Assembly: GCF_000374525.1 (NCBI RefSeq)
Contig: NZ_KB894573.1
Location: 201,745-265,744, forward strand
DNA from: Amorphus coralli DSM 19760
GTDB lineage: Bacteria > Pseudomonadota > Alphaproteobacteria > Rhizobiales > Amorphaceae
Direction of reading: 5' to 3'
Length of the DNA: 64,000 nt
Shown here piece by piece: positions 33,036 to 40,746 of this stretch. The first letter of the stretch is position 1, and each line of letters opens with the position of its first letter. A model generated the notes under the pieces. It had not been told where the DNA came from and made no database searches. It saw only the letters and a list, made by a program, of their open reading frames with translations. Made by a program: the position numbers and the translations under genes.

Positions 33036-34852
33036 AGCCGATCGGCAAAATTCGCCGGAGTCAGGTTCTGACAGGCAATGGCCCCGGTGCGATTATCGAC
33101 TTCAGAGGCGAGAACGGCGCGCCTGTCTCCGTGGTGGCGGCTGGCCTTGAGGCGTGGGATCAACTGGCTATCAAGAAGGGGCTTCTGAACGATCAACGCA
33201 TTCATCATGAGCCACTTCAGGCGAGGCTCCAGGTGAACGGGTTCAGGTTACCTCCTGTGGGCGACGAAAAAGTCGGAAGGGAAAAACGACCACGCCTCTT
33301 GCCCGCCTACAGGTTCCCGGATTGGCATGTCTGTCCGAAGTGCAACCTCCTGCAGCGTAGCCGCTTCTGGAGTTCCGAGATCGGTAAACCAGAGCTTTGG
33401 TGCCCTTCCTGCAGCTCCGGGCGAGGCAAGCGCATCAGGAAGGTATATGCAATGCCGGTCCGCTTCATCGTGACGTGCCCGGCGGGGCACCTTCAGGACT
33501 TTCCTTGGATGTCATGGCCGAAGCACGCCGAAGCCTGCTCTCGCAAGAAGGCACTTAAGCTCATCGGGGAAGGCGCTGGGTTGAAGGGGCTCAAGGTGCA
33601 TTGCTCCGAGTGCAAGTCCGAACGCGACCTGGATGGTGCCTTGTCCCCCGGCGCGCTGGGCAAGATTTCATGCGACGGCAGGTCACCATGGCTCAGGAAG
33701 CAGCCAGAACCCTGCAACCATCAGCCAGTTGCTATTCAGCGTGGTGCATCGAACGCCTATTTCCCCGTAATTGAATCCGCGCTTGACGTGCCGCCATTCG
33801 GTGGTTCCTTCCGCGACATGCTGGAGGATTTCTGGCCGGACATCATTGCGCTGGACGATAGGACGCAGCTCCCCGACTTCGTCCGGAAGCGAATCCTTCC
33901 CGTGTGGCCTGAGCCTGACACGAAGCCGGAAGATCTGACCGCGCGGATACTGACGCTGCTGACAATGCTCGACAACAAGGCCGGTGACCTGCGTCCTAAC
34001 GAGCACCTGATGCTTTGCTCGGGCGGCCCGGACGGAGAAGAGTTTCCGGAGTTCCAGATCTCGCCTCAGGCGGTCCCGAGCGATCTGAAGGGCGTTCTGG
34101 ACCGTGTAGTCTCGGTCGAGAGGCTGCGCGAAGTCCGGGCTCTCAAGGCATTCAGCCGTCTCAGTCCGGTGGAGGCAGCCGACAACAGCGCTTTCGTGGC
34201 GCCGCTATCCGAGAAGAAGTTGAACTGGCTTCCGGCGATCGAGGTCCGCGGGGAAGGCATATTCATCAACTTCGACGAGACAGCCGTACGTTCATGGGAG
34301 AACGACCCGAACGTAGTCGAAAGGGCTGCAAAAGCGCATCAGGCCGCCGAACGTTCGTGGCAAGACCAAAACGGCAGCGATCGCCCCTTCCCCATGACGA
34401 TCTCGGCGAGGTTGCTCCTGATACACACAACGGCCCACGCGCTCTCGGAGCGCCTGTCACTCGACAGCGGGTACTCGACCGCATCCATCCGAGAGAGGTT
34501 GTACGTCTCGCCAGGTCCCGGCGGGATGTGCGGATTTCTTCTATACACATCCGCACCGGACTCCGATGGAACACTGGGCGGGTTGTCGCGACAGGGGCGC
34601 ACCAGCGAGATTGGCCCGATCCTGCTCGCCGCACTTCGGGATCTGGAGTGGTGCTCTTCGGACCCGCTATGCAGCAGCGGCATCCTCTCACTCTCAGAAG
34701 GATCTGGATCCTCGGCCTGTCACTGCTGCACCTTCCTTCCGGAAACCTCGTGCGAGCATTTCAACCGTCACCTTGACCGCGGTATGCTGGTAGGAACACC
34801 AGCGAACCCTGAACTCGGTTTCTTCCGCAAGCTTCTGGATGGAAGGTCCTGA
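33032..34852 (+). CDS. drmB: DISARM protein DrmB (DUF1998)
   Basis: The 606-residue protein opens MKPIGKIRRSQVLTGNGPGA, and its IRRSQ...GPGAIIDF start is diagnostic of DrmB. Zinc-type cysteine pairs occur near 99 (CPKC) and 122 (CPSC) and in HCSECKSE near 190. The C-terminal DUF1998 part has LLIHTTAHALSERL near 465, LYVSPGPGGMCGF near 490, and CHCCTFLPETSCEHFNRHLDR near 563-583. It forms the DISARM core with DrmA and is thought to stimulate DNA binding and translocation. It is coupled to drmA by a 4-base overlap and followed 2 bases later by the NERD-helicase gene. Confidence 0.88.
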   Translation: MKPIGKIRRSQVLTGNGPGAIIDFRGENGAPVSVVAAGLEAWDQLAIKKGLLNDQRIHHEPLQARLQVNGFRLPPVGDEKVGREKRPRLLPAYRFPDWHVCPKCNLLQRSRFWSSEIGKPELWCPSCSSGRGKRIRKVYAMPVRFIVTCPAGHLQDFPWMSWPKHAEACSRKKALKLIGEGAGLKGLKVHCSECKSERDLDGALSPGALGKISCDGRSPWLRKQPEPCNHQPVAIQRGASNAYFPVIESALDVPPFGGSFRDMLEDFWPDIIALDDRTQLPDFVRKRILPVWPEPDTKPEDLTARILTLLTMLDNKAGDLRPNEHLMLCSGGPDGEEFPEFQISPQAVPSDLKGVLDRVVSVERLREVRALKAFSRLSPVEAADNSAFVAPLSEKKLNWLPAIEVRGEGIFINFDETAVRSWENDPNVVERAAKAHQAAERSWQDQNGSDRPFPMTISARLLLIHTTAHALSERLSLDSGYSTASIRERLYVSPGPGGMCGFLLYTSAPDSDGTLGGLSRQGRTSEIGPILLAALRDLEWCSSDPLCSSGILSLSEGSGSSACHCCTFLPETSCEHFNRHLDRGMLVGTPANPELGFFRKLLDGRS

Positions 34853-34854
34853 AG

Positions 34855-36531
34855 ATGGCTCGCATGTATCCAAGGGAACTGCCGCGCCACGTTCTTGAAA
34901 ATCCGAAACTGTCGTCGGAGGTCCGCGTCTACGAACGCATGAGGGACAAACTTCCAGGGGATTACAACTGCTACTATTCGCGCTCCTGGCATGAAGCGGA
35001 TCGCGACGGTGCCGAGTTCGACGGAGAAGCGGATTTCATCGTCGCGCATGCGGAACGCGGGTTGCTGTTTCTCGAGGTAAAGGGCGGGAGGGTGAGCTGC
35101 CGCGAAGCCGACGGACAGTGGCTCAGCGAGGACCGTGACGGGTTCAAGTTCCGGATCAAGAATCCTTTGTCGCAGGCACGCAGCAGCAAGCACCATTTCC
35201 TGAAGCGCCTCAAAGCAAGCCGGGCGCTGAACGGTCGTTTCGTCAGAGCACGTCATGGCGCTATCCTTCCTGGCAGTGCCCGACCTAGACGAGCGCTGGC
35301 ACCAGATGCACCGCTCGAGATCATCGCGTTCGGGGACGACATGGAATCCCTTGATCGCTGGATCGTCCGTCGGATGACGGAAGGCGACGACCATCGTGAA
35401 AGCGCTTTGGGATTGGATGGCCTGAGGGCGCTGGAAGAACTACTTGCGAGCCATTTCGAACTCAGGGCTCACATCGGCATCAGCCTCGCCGACGATGCCA
35501 GAACCATCGAGCGGCTCACCGCCGAACAGTCGTGGATCCTCGACTCGCTCGCAGACAACAAGGAAATGGCAATTTCGGGCGGTGCGGGCAGTGGGAAAAC
35601 CGTGCTGGCCGTTGAAAAGGCCACAAGATCGGCCGCTGACGGGCAACGTACGCTTTTGACATGCTACAACGCGCCGCTGGCCGCCCATCTTCGAACGATC
35701 TGTCAGGGAAATGAAGGCCTCGTGGTAGCCAGTTTCCATGCGCTTTGCCGAGCCCTCGCACAAAAGGCTGGCGTCGAACTGCCCTCTGACGGGGACCAAT
35801 CGGTGTTCGACCACCTTCTTCCCGAGGTCCTTGTGGAGGCGGTTAGCAATTGCCCCGATCTCGGCTTCGATACTGTCATCATCGATGAGGGACAGGACTT
35901 TCGAGATTCCTGGTTGCACGCCCTGCGCCTCACCATCAACGACCCGGAGACCTCCGGATTCTATGTATTCTACGACGACAATCAGCGCCTGTTTTCTCCG
36001 GAAAAGGGGTTCATAGATGCTCTCCCGGCGTCGTCCATCGCACTGACAAGGAATCTTCGAAACACGCGACGGATTCATGCCCTGATGGCAAAATGGTATC
36101 AGGGCCGACGAAGCATCCCTGCAGGACCTGAGGGAGAGCCGGTTGGAACCATGGTATGTCGCAACGGAGAGATGGCCTTCGCGCGCCTGAACGAGCGAAT
36201 TTCGCAAATGTTGAACTCCGGTCAAGTAGCGCCGGGGCAGATTGCGGTGCTCTCAGGGACAGGTGACGCCTTGACTGCTCTTGGCGAAAGGATCGCCGGC
36301 AAGCCAACCTGCCGTGCCGATGATGTGCGGCCTGACCAAATCGTCCTTGACACGGTCCGGCGCTTCAAGGGCCTGTCGCGTCCATGCATCTTCCTGATTG
36401 GCATCGAAGGTCTCACTGATCCCGAATTGATCTATGTCGCAACAAGCCGCGCAAATGTCCTGCTGGAACTCATCGGGACAGCGGAAGACATCGCGCGCCT
36501 CAAGCAGGAAGTTGCAGCCGCTGGACCGTAA
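34855..36531 (+). CDS. NERD nuclease-helicase fusion
   Basis: The 558-residue protein joins an N-terminal NERD nuclease domain to a superfamily 1 helicase core. The NERD domain has GEADFIVAHAERGLLFLEVKGG near 55-77, with the D...ExK catalytic set. The core has Walker A SGGAGSGKTVLAVEKA near 240, motif II IIDEGQDFRD near 341, motif III VFYDDNQRLF, and motif VI YVATSRANVLLEL near 526. It starts 2 bases after drmB, exactly where class 1 and 2 DISARM operons usually carry drmC, a phospholipase-D-type nuclease. It is therefore a candidate functional substitute for DrmC. That role is inferred from position and domain content. Confidence 0.8.
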   Translation: MARMYPRELPRHVLENPKLSSEVRVYERMRDKLPGDYNCYYSRSWHEADRDGAEFDGEADFIVAHAERGLLFLEVKGGRVSCREADGQWLSEDRDGFKFRIKNPLSQARSSKHHFLKRLKASRALNGRFVRARHGAILPGSARPRRALAPDAPLEIIAFGDDMESLDRWIVRRMTEGDDHRESALGLDGLRALEELLASHFELRAHIGISLADDARTIERLTAEQSWILDSLADNKEMAISGGAGSGKTVLAVEKATRSAADGQRTLLTCYNAPLAAHLRTICQGNEGLVVASFHALCRALAQKAGVELPSDGDQSVFDHLLPEVLVEAVSNCPDLGFDTVIIDEGQDFRDSWLHALRLTINDPETSGFYVFYDDNQRLFSPEKGFIDALPASSIALTRNLRNTRRIHALMAKWYQGRRSIPAGPEGEPVGTMVCRNGEMAFARLNERISQMLNSGQVAPGQIAVLSGTGDALTALGERIAGKPTCRADDVRPDQIVLDTVRRFKGLSRPCIFLIGIEGLTDPELIYVATSRANVLLELIGTAEDIARLKQEVAAAGP

Positions 36532-36554
36532 AGTCGTCTCCACAAAGTGAAGGT

Positions 36555-38183
36555 TTATGAAAAGTCGAACAGGCTGTTCTGTGTCGGATGCGTATCCGCC
36601 GATGACATATCTGGATGTTGAGGATCGGTGCCGTTGCTCCCAGAATTAAGGCCGACGATGGCATTCAACACGATCTGTGCGATCTGGCGGGCCAGAAATG
36701 GTGGTACGGCGTTCCCGACCTGGACGTATTGCTGAGTCCGGTTTCCCATGAACAGGTAGTCGTCGGGAAATGTCTGAAGACGGGCAGCTTCGCGCACCGT
36801 GAGACTGCGGCACTGCAGAGGATCCGGATGGATGAAGTAGTGACCATCTTTCGAGATGTGACTCGTGACAGTGGTCGAAGCCTCATCGGCTAGCTGGACG
36901 CGGAACCGGTCATTGAACACCCCGCTGCGCCAGTTGCGATGATCCGGGCTCAGCGCGAGCGGAAAATCTGCGGCCTTCGGGCTGTAACCACGGACGGCCC
37001 CGAACACGGCTGCGAAAAGGTAGCGGCCGAGATCCGACGTCATGTGTCCCCGCGTCTCGTGCTGGGCAATTGCGCGAAGGTCCGTGCGCTCGAGCCAGTT
37101 CAGCAGTTCATCGTTCGAACCCCCGTAGCCCTCGGCAAGTCGTGTGTCTTTCCTACTGCGCGGGGCTTCTGTCGCCGTGCGCCTTGCTACTGAAGAGAAT
37201 GCCTCGCGGAACGGTTCACTCTCCTTCTCGGGGCAAGTGCGCGCCAGCATTCTGGCAGCTTCGACAACCTCCTCCCGCCAGTCTGCAGCGCTATCCGCTC
37301 CTCGACTGAGGCCACTTCGCAAGCGCGGCATCGTGCCAATCGCGTCACTGACCGTTCGCCTCCGCTCGGGGGCGGCCATGCTGGCGCCCGCCGCCTTGCC
37401 AGCCAGATCGGACCTGATCCCGACGATGATTACCCGGTGACGCCTCTGCGGAACCCCGAATTCTTCGGCACGCACGACGAAGTCCGAAGGTCGCATCGCC
37501 TCCCGCAGGCTGACCTTCCCGCCGTCGACCCGAATGGCACGGAGTTCGTATTGATGGCCATGGCCACTCCCCAGGGAGGTAAGGTCCTCCATCAGCATCT
37601 CTAACACGAGCCGACTCTCGACCGTCGAGGACAACATGCCTTTGACGTTCTCCATCACGAAGGCTGCCGGCCGGAGCCTGTCGAGCACCCTGATGTACTC
37701 GCGGAACAGGTAATGCCGTTCATCCAACTCAGGCACATAGCCAACTTTGGCCTTCGACCGGGCCCGACCCACGAGGGAGTAGGCCTGGCACGGCGGGCCT
37801 CCGATCAGGATAGTGTCGTCGTACCCCGACTTCAGTTTCTCGATGGCGGCATCGATCACTGTTGCTGCGGCCTCAGTGCCGAGCTCGAGACTGCGGGCCT
37901 CCTCGACGGCCAATCGCCAAGCAGACGCATCGACTTCCGACCAGTCCGGTTCAGGAATTTCTCCCGCATGAAGATCGATGAAACGTTTTGGCAAGTTGCC
38001 ATGACGCAACCGGTACTCGCGCAGAAATGCGCGCAAGGTGAGGGTCCGATGCGCAGATGCCTCCTTCTCGACAGAGATGCCGATCCGGAACGGCGCATGG
38101 CCATCCTCGACAAGGGATGCAAACCCCTCGCCAAGTCCGCCAGGGCCGGCGAACAGATCAACGATGCCAAAAGTCGAAGGCAA
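36555..38183 (-). CDS. DNA cytosine-5 methyltransferase (DrmMII-like)
   Basis: The 542-residue enzyme uses a TTG start at 38181-38183 behind CAGGAG. C5-methyltransferase motifs are in canonical order: I IVDLFAGPGGLGEGF near 8, IV GGPPCQAYSLVGR near 125 with the catalytic Cys, VI FVMENVKGML near 172, VIII QRRHRVIIVG near 245, and X QVGNAVPPFLARQIA near 493. The long region between VIII and X carries the target-recognition domain. In class 2 DISARM a cytosine methylase (DrmMII) marks host DNA; here it converges on the drmA operon and diverges from a Vsr gene. Its sequence specificity is unknown. It could also belong to a separate methylase-Vsr pair. Confidence 0.85.
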   Translation of the reverse strand: MPSTFGIVDLFAGPGGLGEGFASLVEDGHAPFRIGISVEKEASAHRTLTLRAFLREYRLRHGNLPKRFIDLHAGEIPEPDWSEVDASAWRLAVEEARSLELGTEAAATVIDAAIEKLKSGYDDTILIGGPPCQAYSLVGRARSKAKVGYVPELDERHYLFREYIRVLDRLRPAAFVMENVKGMLSSTVESRLVLEMLMEDLTSLGSGHGHQYELRAIRVDGGKVSLREAMRPSDFVVRAEEFGVPQRRHRVIIVGIRSDLAGKAAGASMAAPERRRTVSDAIGTMPRLRSGLSRGADSAADWREEVVEAARMLARTCPEKESEPFREAFSSVARRTATEAPRSRKDTRLAEGYGGSNDELLNWLERTDLRAIAQHETRGHMTSDLGRYLFAAVFGAVRGYSPKAADFPLALSPDHRNWRSGVFNDRFRVQLADEASTTVTSHISKDGHYFIHPDPLQCRSLTVREAARLQTFPDDYLFMGNRTQQYVQVGNAVPPFLARQIAQIVLNAIVGLNSGSNGTDPQHPDMSSADTHPTQNSLFDFS

Positions 38184-38192
38184 GACAGGCTC

Positions 38193-38222
38193 CTGACGAA
38201 CTTCATTCAGGCGGTGTATACT
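38193..38222 (+). promoter_or_regulatory. Candidate vsr promoter
   Basis: CTGACG (38193-38198), an 18-base spacer and TATACT (38217-38222) end 28 bases before the TTG start of the Vsr-like gene. The region overlaps the divergent methyltransferase start, so the two genes may influence each other's expression. Confidence 0.4.
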
Positions 38223-38250
38223 AGGTTCAGGGACGGATACCAGGACGCAT

Positions 38251-38715
38251 TTGACAGATATTGTGGATCAGCAGACCCGGTCCCGAATGATGGCAGGGAT
38301 CAGGGGAAAGAACACCAAGCCCGAGCTTGCGCTCCGGCGGGCGTTGCACGCGCGCGGTTTCCGATTCCGGCTCCATTCGAAGGTGGTCCCCGGCCGACCG
38401 GACCTCGTTCTGCCGAGGTATCGCGCCGGCGTCTTCGTGCATGGCTGTTTCTGGCATCGTCACGAGGGGTGCCGCTACGCCACCACACCTTCGACCCGCC
38501 AGGAGTTCTGGCAGGGCAAGTTCGCCGCGAATGTAGCTCGGGACGCAGCGGTTCGCGGGTGGCTTCTGGAAGAGGGCTGGCGCGTTGCAACGGTGTGGGA
38601 GTGCGCGCTTCGGAAACCGGATCAGATAGTCGCGTCTGTAGACAGCCTGTCAGAATGGCTGCGATCCGAGGAAGATCAGATCGAAATCGGCGCCAGAGAG
38701 GTGCAGTCGCCATGA
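38251..38715 (+). CDS. vsr: Vsr-like very-short-patch repair endonuclease
   Basis: The 154-residue product starts at TTG 38251 (MTDIVDQQTRSRMMAGIRGK), matching the usual Vsr N terminus. It keeps GKNTKPELALRRALHARGFRFR, PGRPDLVLPRYRAGVFVHGCFW with the catalytic Asp, and HRHEGCRYATTPSTRQEFW, then GWRVATVWECAL. Vsr enzymes nick T:G mismatches made by deamination of 5-methylcytosine, so the neighbour on the opposite strand fits well: the divergent m5C methyltransferase starts 68 bases away. A role as a defence nuclease is possible but not needed to explain it. Confidence 0.9.
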   Translation: MTDIVDQQTRSRMMAGIRGKNTKPELALRRALHARGFRFRLHSKVVPGRPDLVLPRYRAGVFVHGCFWHRHEGCRYATTPSTRQEFWQGKFAANVARDAAVRGWLLEEGWRVATVWECALRKPDQIVASVDSLSEWLRSEEDQIEIGAREVQSP

Positions 38716-38740
38716 GATGTCCCATAACTTGGACGCGCAC

Positions 38741-39120
38741 TCACCCGATCTTGGTGCCCCAAAAGGACGTGTGATCGGCGGCGAAGTAGCCGTCGGCGAC
38801 GCGGAAATAGCCCTGCAGCTCGACGGTATCGCCCGCAGTCAGCGGCACCATGGCCTGCAGCCAGATCGCGATGGCGAGCGAGACATGGGTGGCCGAAGTT
38901 TCGCCGAGGGAGCCGCGGATTTCGGTCGTGCCGTTCAGTACGAGCCGCCCCCGCATGCGCGCCGTCGTGCTGGCGTTGACCTTGTAGAGCAGCGTTACGC
39001 CGAAGAGGTAGGTGCCATCGACCGGGGCCACGAACCGGTTGTTCGCGGCGTCGAAAGCGCCCTGATCGTTGTAGTCTTTGTTGTTCAGGCCGATCTTTGT
39101 CTAGGCCGTGTTGACAAAAG
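38741..39120 (-). pseudogene. Phage fibre/C1q-like domain, fragment
   Basis: The minus strand reads GLNNKDYNDQGAFDAANNRF, then FVAPVDGTYLFGVTLLYKVN and ends YFAADHTSFWGTKIG. This is the TNF/C1q-like trimerisation module at the tip of phage or GTA fibres. Upstream the frame continues to VNTA and is cut by TAG at about 39101, where TGG (Trp) would be expected. Everything before it is lost. It lies on the opposite side of the defence genes from the other phage remnants, so the carrier was probably a prophage. Confidence 0.6.
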
Positions 39121-39146
39121 GGATTCCCGGGGCGTCTCCGGCGCGA

Positions 39147-39805
39147 TTATGGGACGGCCCGCTCCTCTCGAAGCGATCGGGTAAGATCGATGCTGTCCCA
39201 GCTGTGGTGTAGCTGACGTCGGGCCTCGGGCTCTGATGCGGGCCGATTTGGCCAGTCGCGCTGCGCGGCAGGCAGGCTGACCATGTCATCGTCGCAGACT
39301 GGGGCGAACGTTTCCAGCGTCATGTAGCGGCCGCGCTGAACTGTCCGTTCCTCTGTCTGCTCCATCAGGATCGCCCCCACCAATCTCCGGATCGAGGCCT
39401 CATTGGGGAAGATCCCAACGACATCAGTCCGGCGCTTGATCTCGCCATTCAGACGTTTGATCGGATTCGTCGAGTGCAACTTCGCGCGGTGCTGGGCGGG
39501 GAAAGTCATGTAATCCAGCACGTCCTCCTCGGCGGTGTCCATGAGCGTGGCCAGCTTTGGCAGCTTGGTCCGCATCTGGTCCGCCACCAATCGCCACTGG
39601 GTCTTGGCCGCGGCTTAGTCCGGCTGCGCAAAGGCCGTGGCTATGAAGGCCAAGACGGCCCTACGGCTGCTCTTGCCGGCATGGGTCAGGGCATTGCGCT
39701 GGAAATGCACCCGGCAGCGTTGCCAGGTGGTGGACAGCACCCGCACCGTGGCCGCTTTGATGCCCTCATGCGTATCGCTGATCACCACCGCAGGTCCTGA
39801 AACCC
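39147..39805 (-). pseudogene. IS256-family (mutator) transposase, 5'-truncated with internal stop
   Basis: From about 39805 the minus strand reads GPAVVISDTHEGIKAATVRV, HFQRNALTHAGKSSRRAVLA and AFAQPD. A TAA stops it at about 39617. It then continues KTQWRLVADQMRTKLPKLAT and STNPIKRLNGEIKRRTDVVG and ends with an ordinary C terminus. The DTHEG block holds one catalytic Asp and the RLNGEIKRR block the Glu of the IS256 DDE set. The N-terminal half with the first Asp is missing. The element is dead. Confidence 0.8.
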
Positions 39806-39906
39806 ACGCGAAAAGTATTCCGCACTATTTTTGATACACAATCTGCATCAGCGAATGTACCGCGACTATAGTTGCCTTACCTTGCCGCCGCACCAGAGAA
39901 GCTGCC

Positions 39907-40392
39907 ATGCCTGCTGTGATGTCGCTGGAAGAAAGATGGACGGAACGTGATGGCGCTCCGGAGGTGAACCTCCACGGGATTCAAAAGACAACCAGAACCA
40001 GTATCGCTGCGGCCGATGCGCCGACTGCCGATCCTGCCTCCGCAAGCGGCCTGACTTCCTTGGCGATCTCCCCGAGTTTGGCTGAGGAGGCAGTCGCGCC
40101 GAAGCAGCTTTCCATATTCATCCGAGCAATAGAATGGCCCTACCGGCACGCCAACGGCCCCGTCACCGAGGAAGTGGCGCGCGATGCTGCCGAAGGGCGC
40201 CCGCCCCTCAGACGATCACGCTGCCGAGCTCAGGGAGTGTGCCCTGGCTCCGTGCGCGAGAGCCGTGACGGCACCGTCCATCCTCCTTCCAGTGCAGCCG
40301 GCCGGACCAGCCGAGAGCTCGTGGACGCCACCCTGGCTGCGGACCTTGAGATCCGCGCGCTGGTGAACCTCCACAAGGTCGAGGGCGCGTGA
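39907..40392 (+). CDS. Possible hypothetical protein upstream of integrase (161 aa)
   Basis: An open frame of 161 codons ends at TGA that overlaps the next ATG (TGATG), the kind of coupling real genes show, and its last 25 residues (RELVDATLAADLEIRALVNL and on) look like a protein helix. The rest has low-complexity, shadow-like composition (RRSRCRAQGVCPGSVRESRD), so the N terminus may be wrong or the gene degraded. No homology is recognised. Confidence 0.35.
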   Translation: MPAVMSLEERWTERDGAPEVNLHGIQKTTRTSIAAADAPTADPASASGLTSLAISPSLAEEAVAPKQLSIFIRAIEWPYRHANGPVTEEVARDAAEGRPPLRRSRCRAQGVCPGSVRESRDGTVHPPSSAAGRTSRELVDATLAADLEIRALVNLHKVEGA

Positions 40393-40541
40393 TGAAGAAC
40401 ACGTCAAAACGCCTGAATGTCGAATGCCGCGGTTGCGGCTGGCGAGGCAAGTGCGCGCCCGGGAAACTCTTTCAGCGTCCTGAGTGCGGCTCGGCCGCCG
40501 CGTTCCAGCCGCCCCCCGGTGCAAGCGAGACTGCGAGGTAG
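40392..40541 (+). CDS. Small zinc-ribbon protein (49 aa)
   Basis: ATG 40392 overlaps the upstream stop (TGATG). The product starts MKNTSKRLNVECRGCGWRGK and continues with RPECGSAAAF; CRGC and PEC(G) pairs make a minimal treble-clef or zinc-ribbon pattern. Small proteins of this kind often stand beside integrases in alphaproteobacterial islands and may help DNA binding or excision. It is short, so confidence is moderate. Confidence 0.5.
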   Translation: MKNTSKRLNVECRGCGWRGKCAPGKLFQRPECGSAAAFQPPPGASETAR

Positions 40542-40543
40542 CT

Positions 40544-40744
40544 ATGAGCCGTGTTGGCGCTCGTTTCAGCCAGGTCGCCCTCAAGCGCGCGCTTCGCAGC
40601 GTGAGCGATGCTGGCATCCCCCTTGATCGTGCCGAGATCGACCCAGATGCCAAGATCGTTCTAGTCTTCGGGGGTCAGCAGCAGCAGACGGTGGAGGATC
40701 GTCGGTGGGAGGAAGGCACCCTGGACGCAGAGGACGCGCTGTAA
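40544..40744 (+). CDS. Small island protein next to integrase (66 aa)
   Basis: ATG 40544 follows GAGGTAG and lies 2 bases after the zinc-ribbon gene; the next gene starts 2 bases after its stop. The 66-residue product has FSQVALKRALRSVSDAGIPL and KIVLVFGG, a helix-strand plan seen in small proteins encoded before phage-type integrases. It may be a recombination directionality or helper protein, but this is a guess from position. Confidence 0.55.
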   Translation: MSRVGARFSQVALKRALRSVSDAGIPLDRAEIDPDAKIVLVFGGQQQQTVEDRRWEEGTLDAEDAL

Positions 40745-40746
40745 AC

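Noticed and set aside
21421-38715. Search for DrmC (PLD nuclease) and DrmE
   Set aside because: No HxK(x4)D pair was seen in any frame, and no protein looked like DrmE; a divergent copy or one outside the window cannot be excluded by eye.
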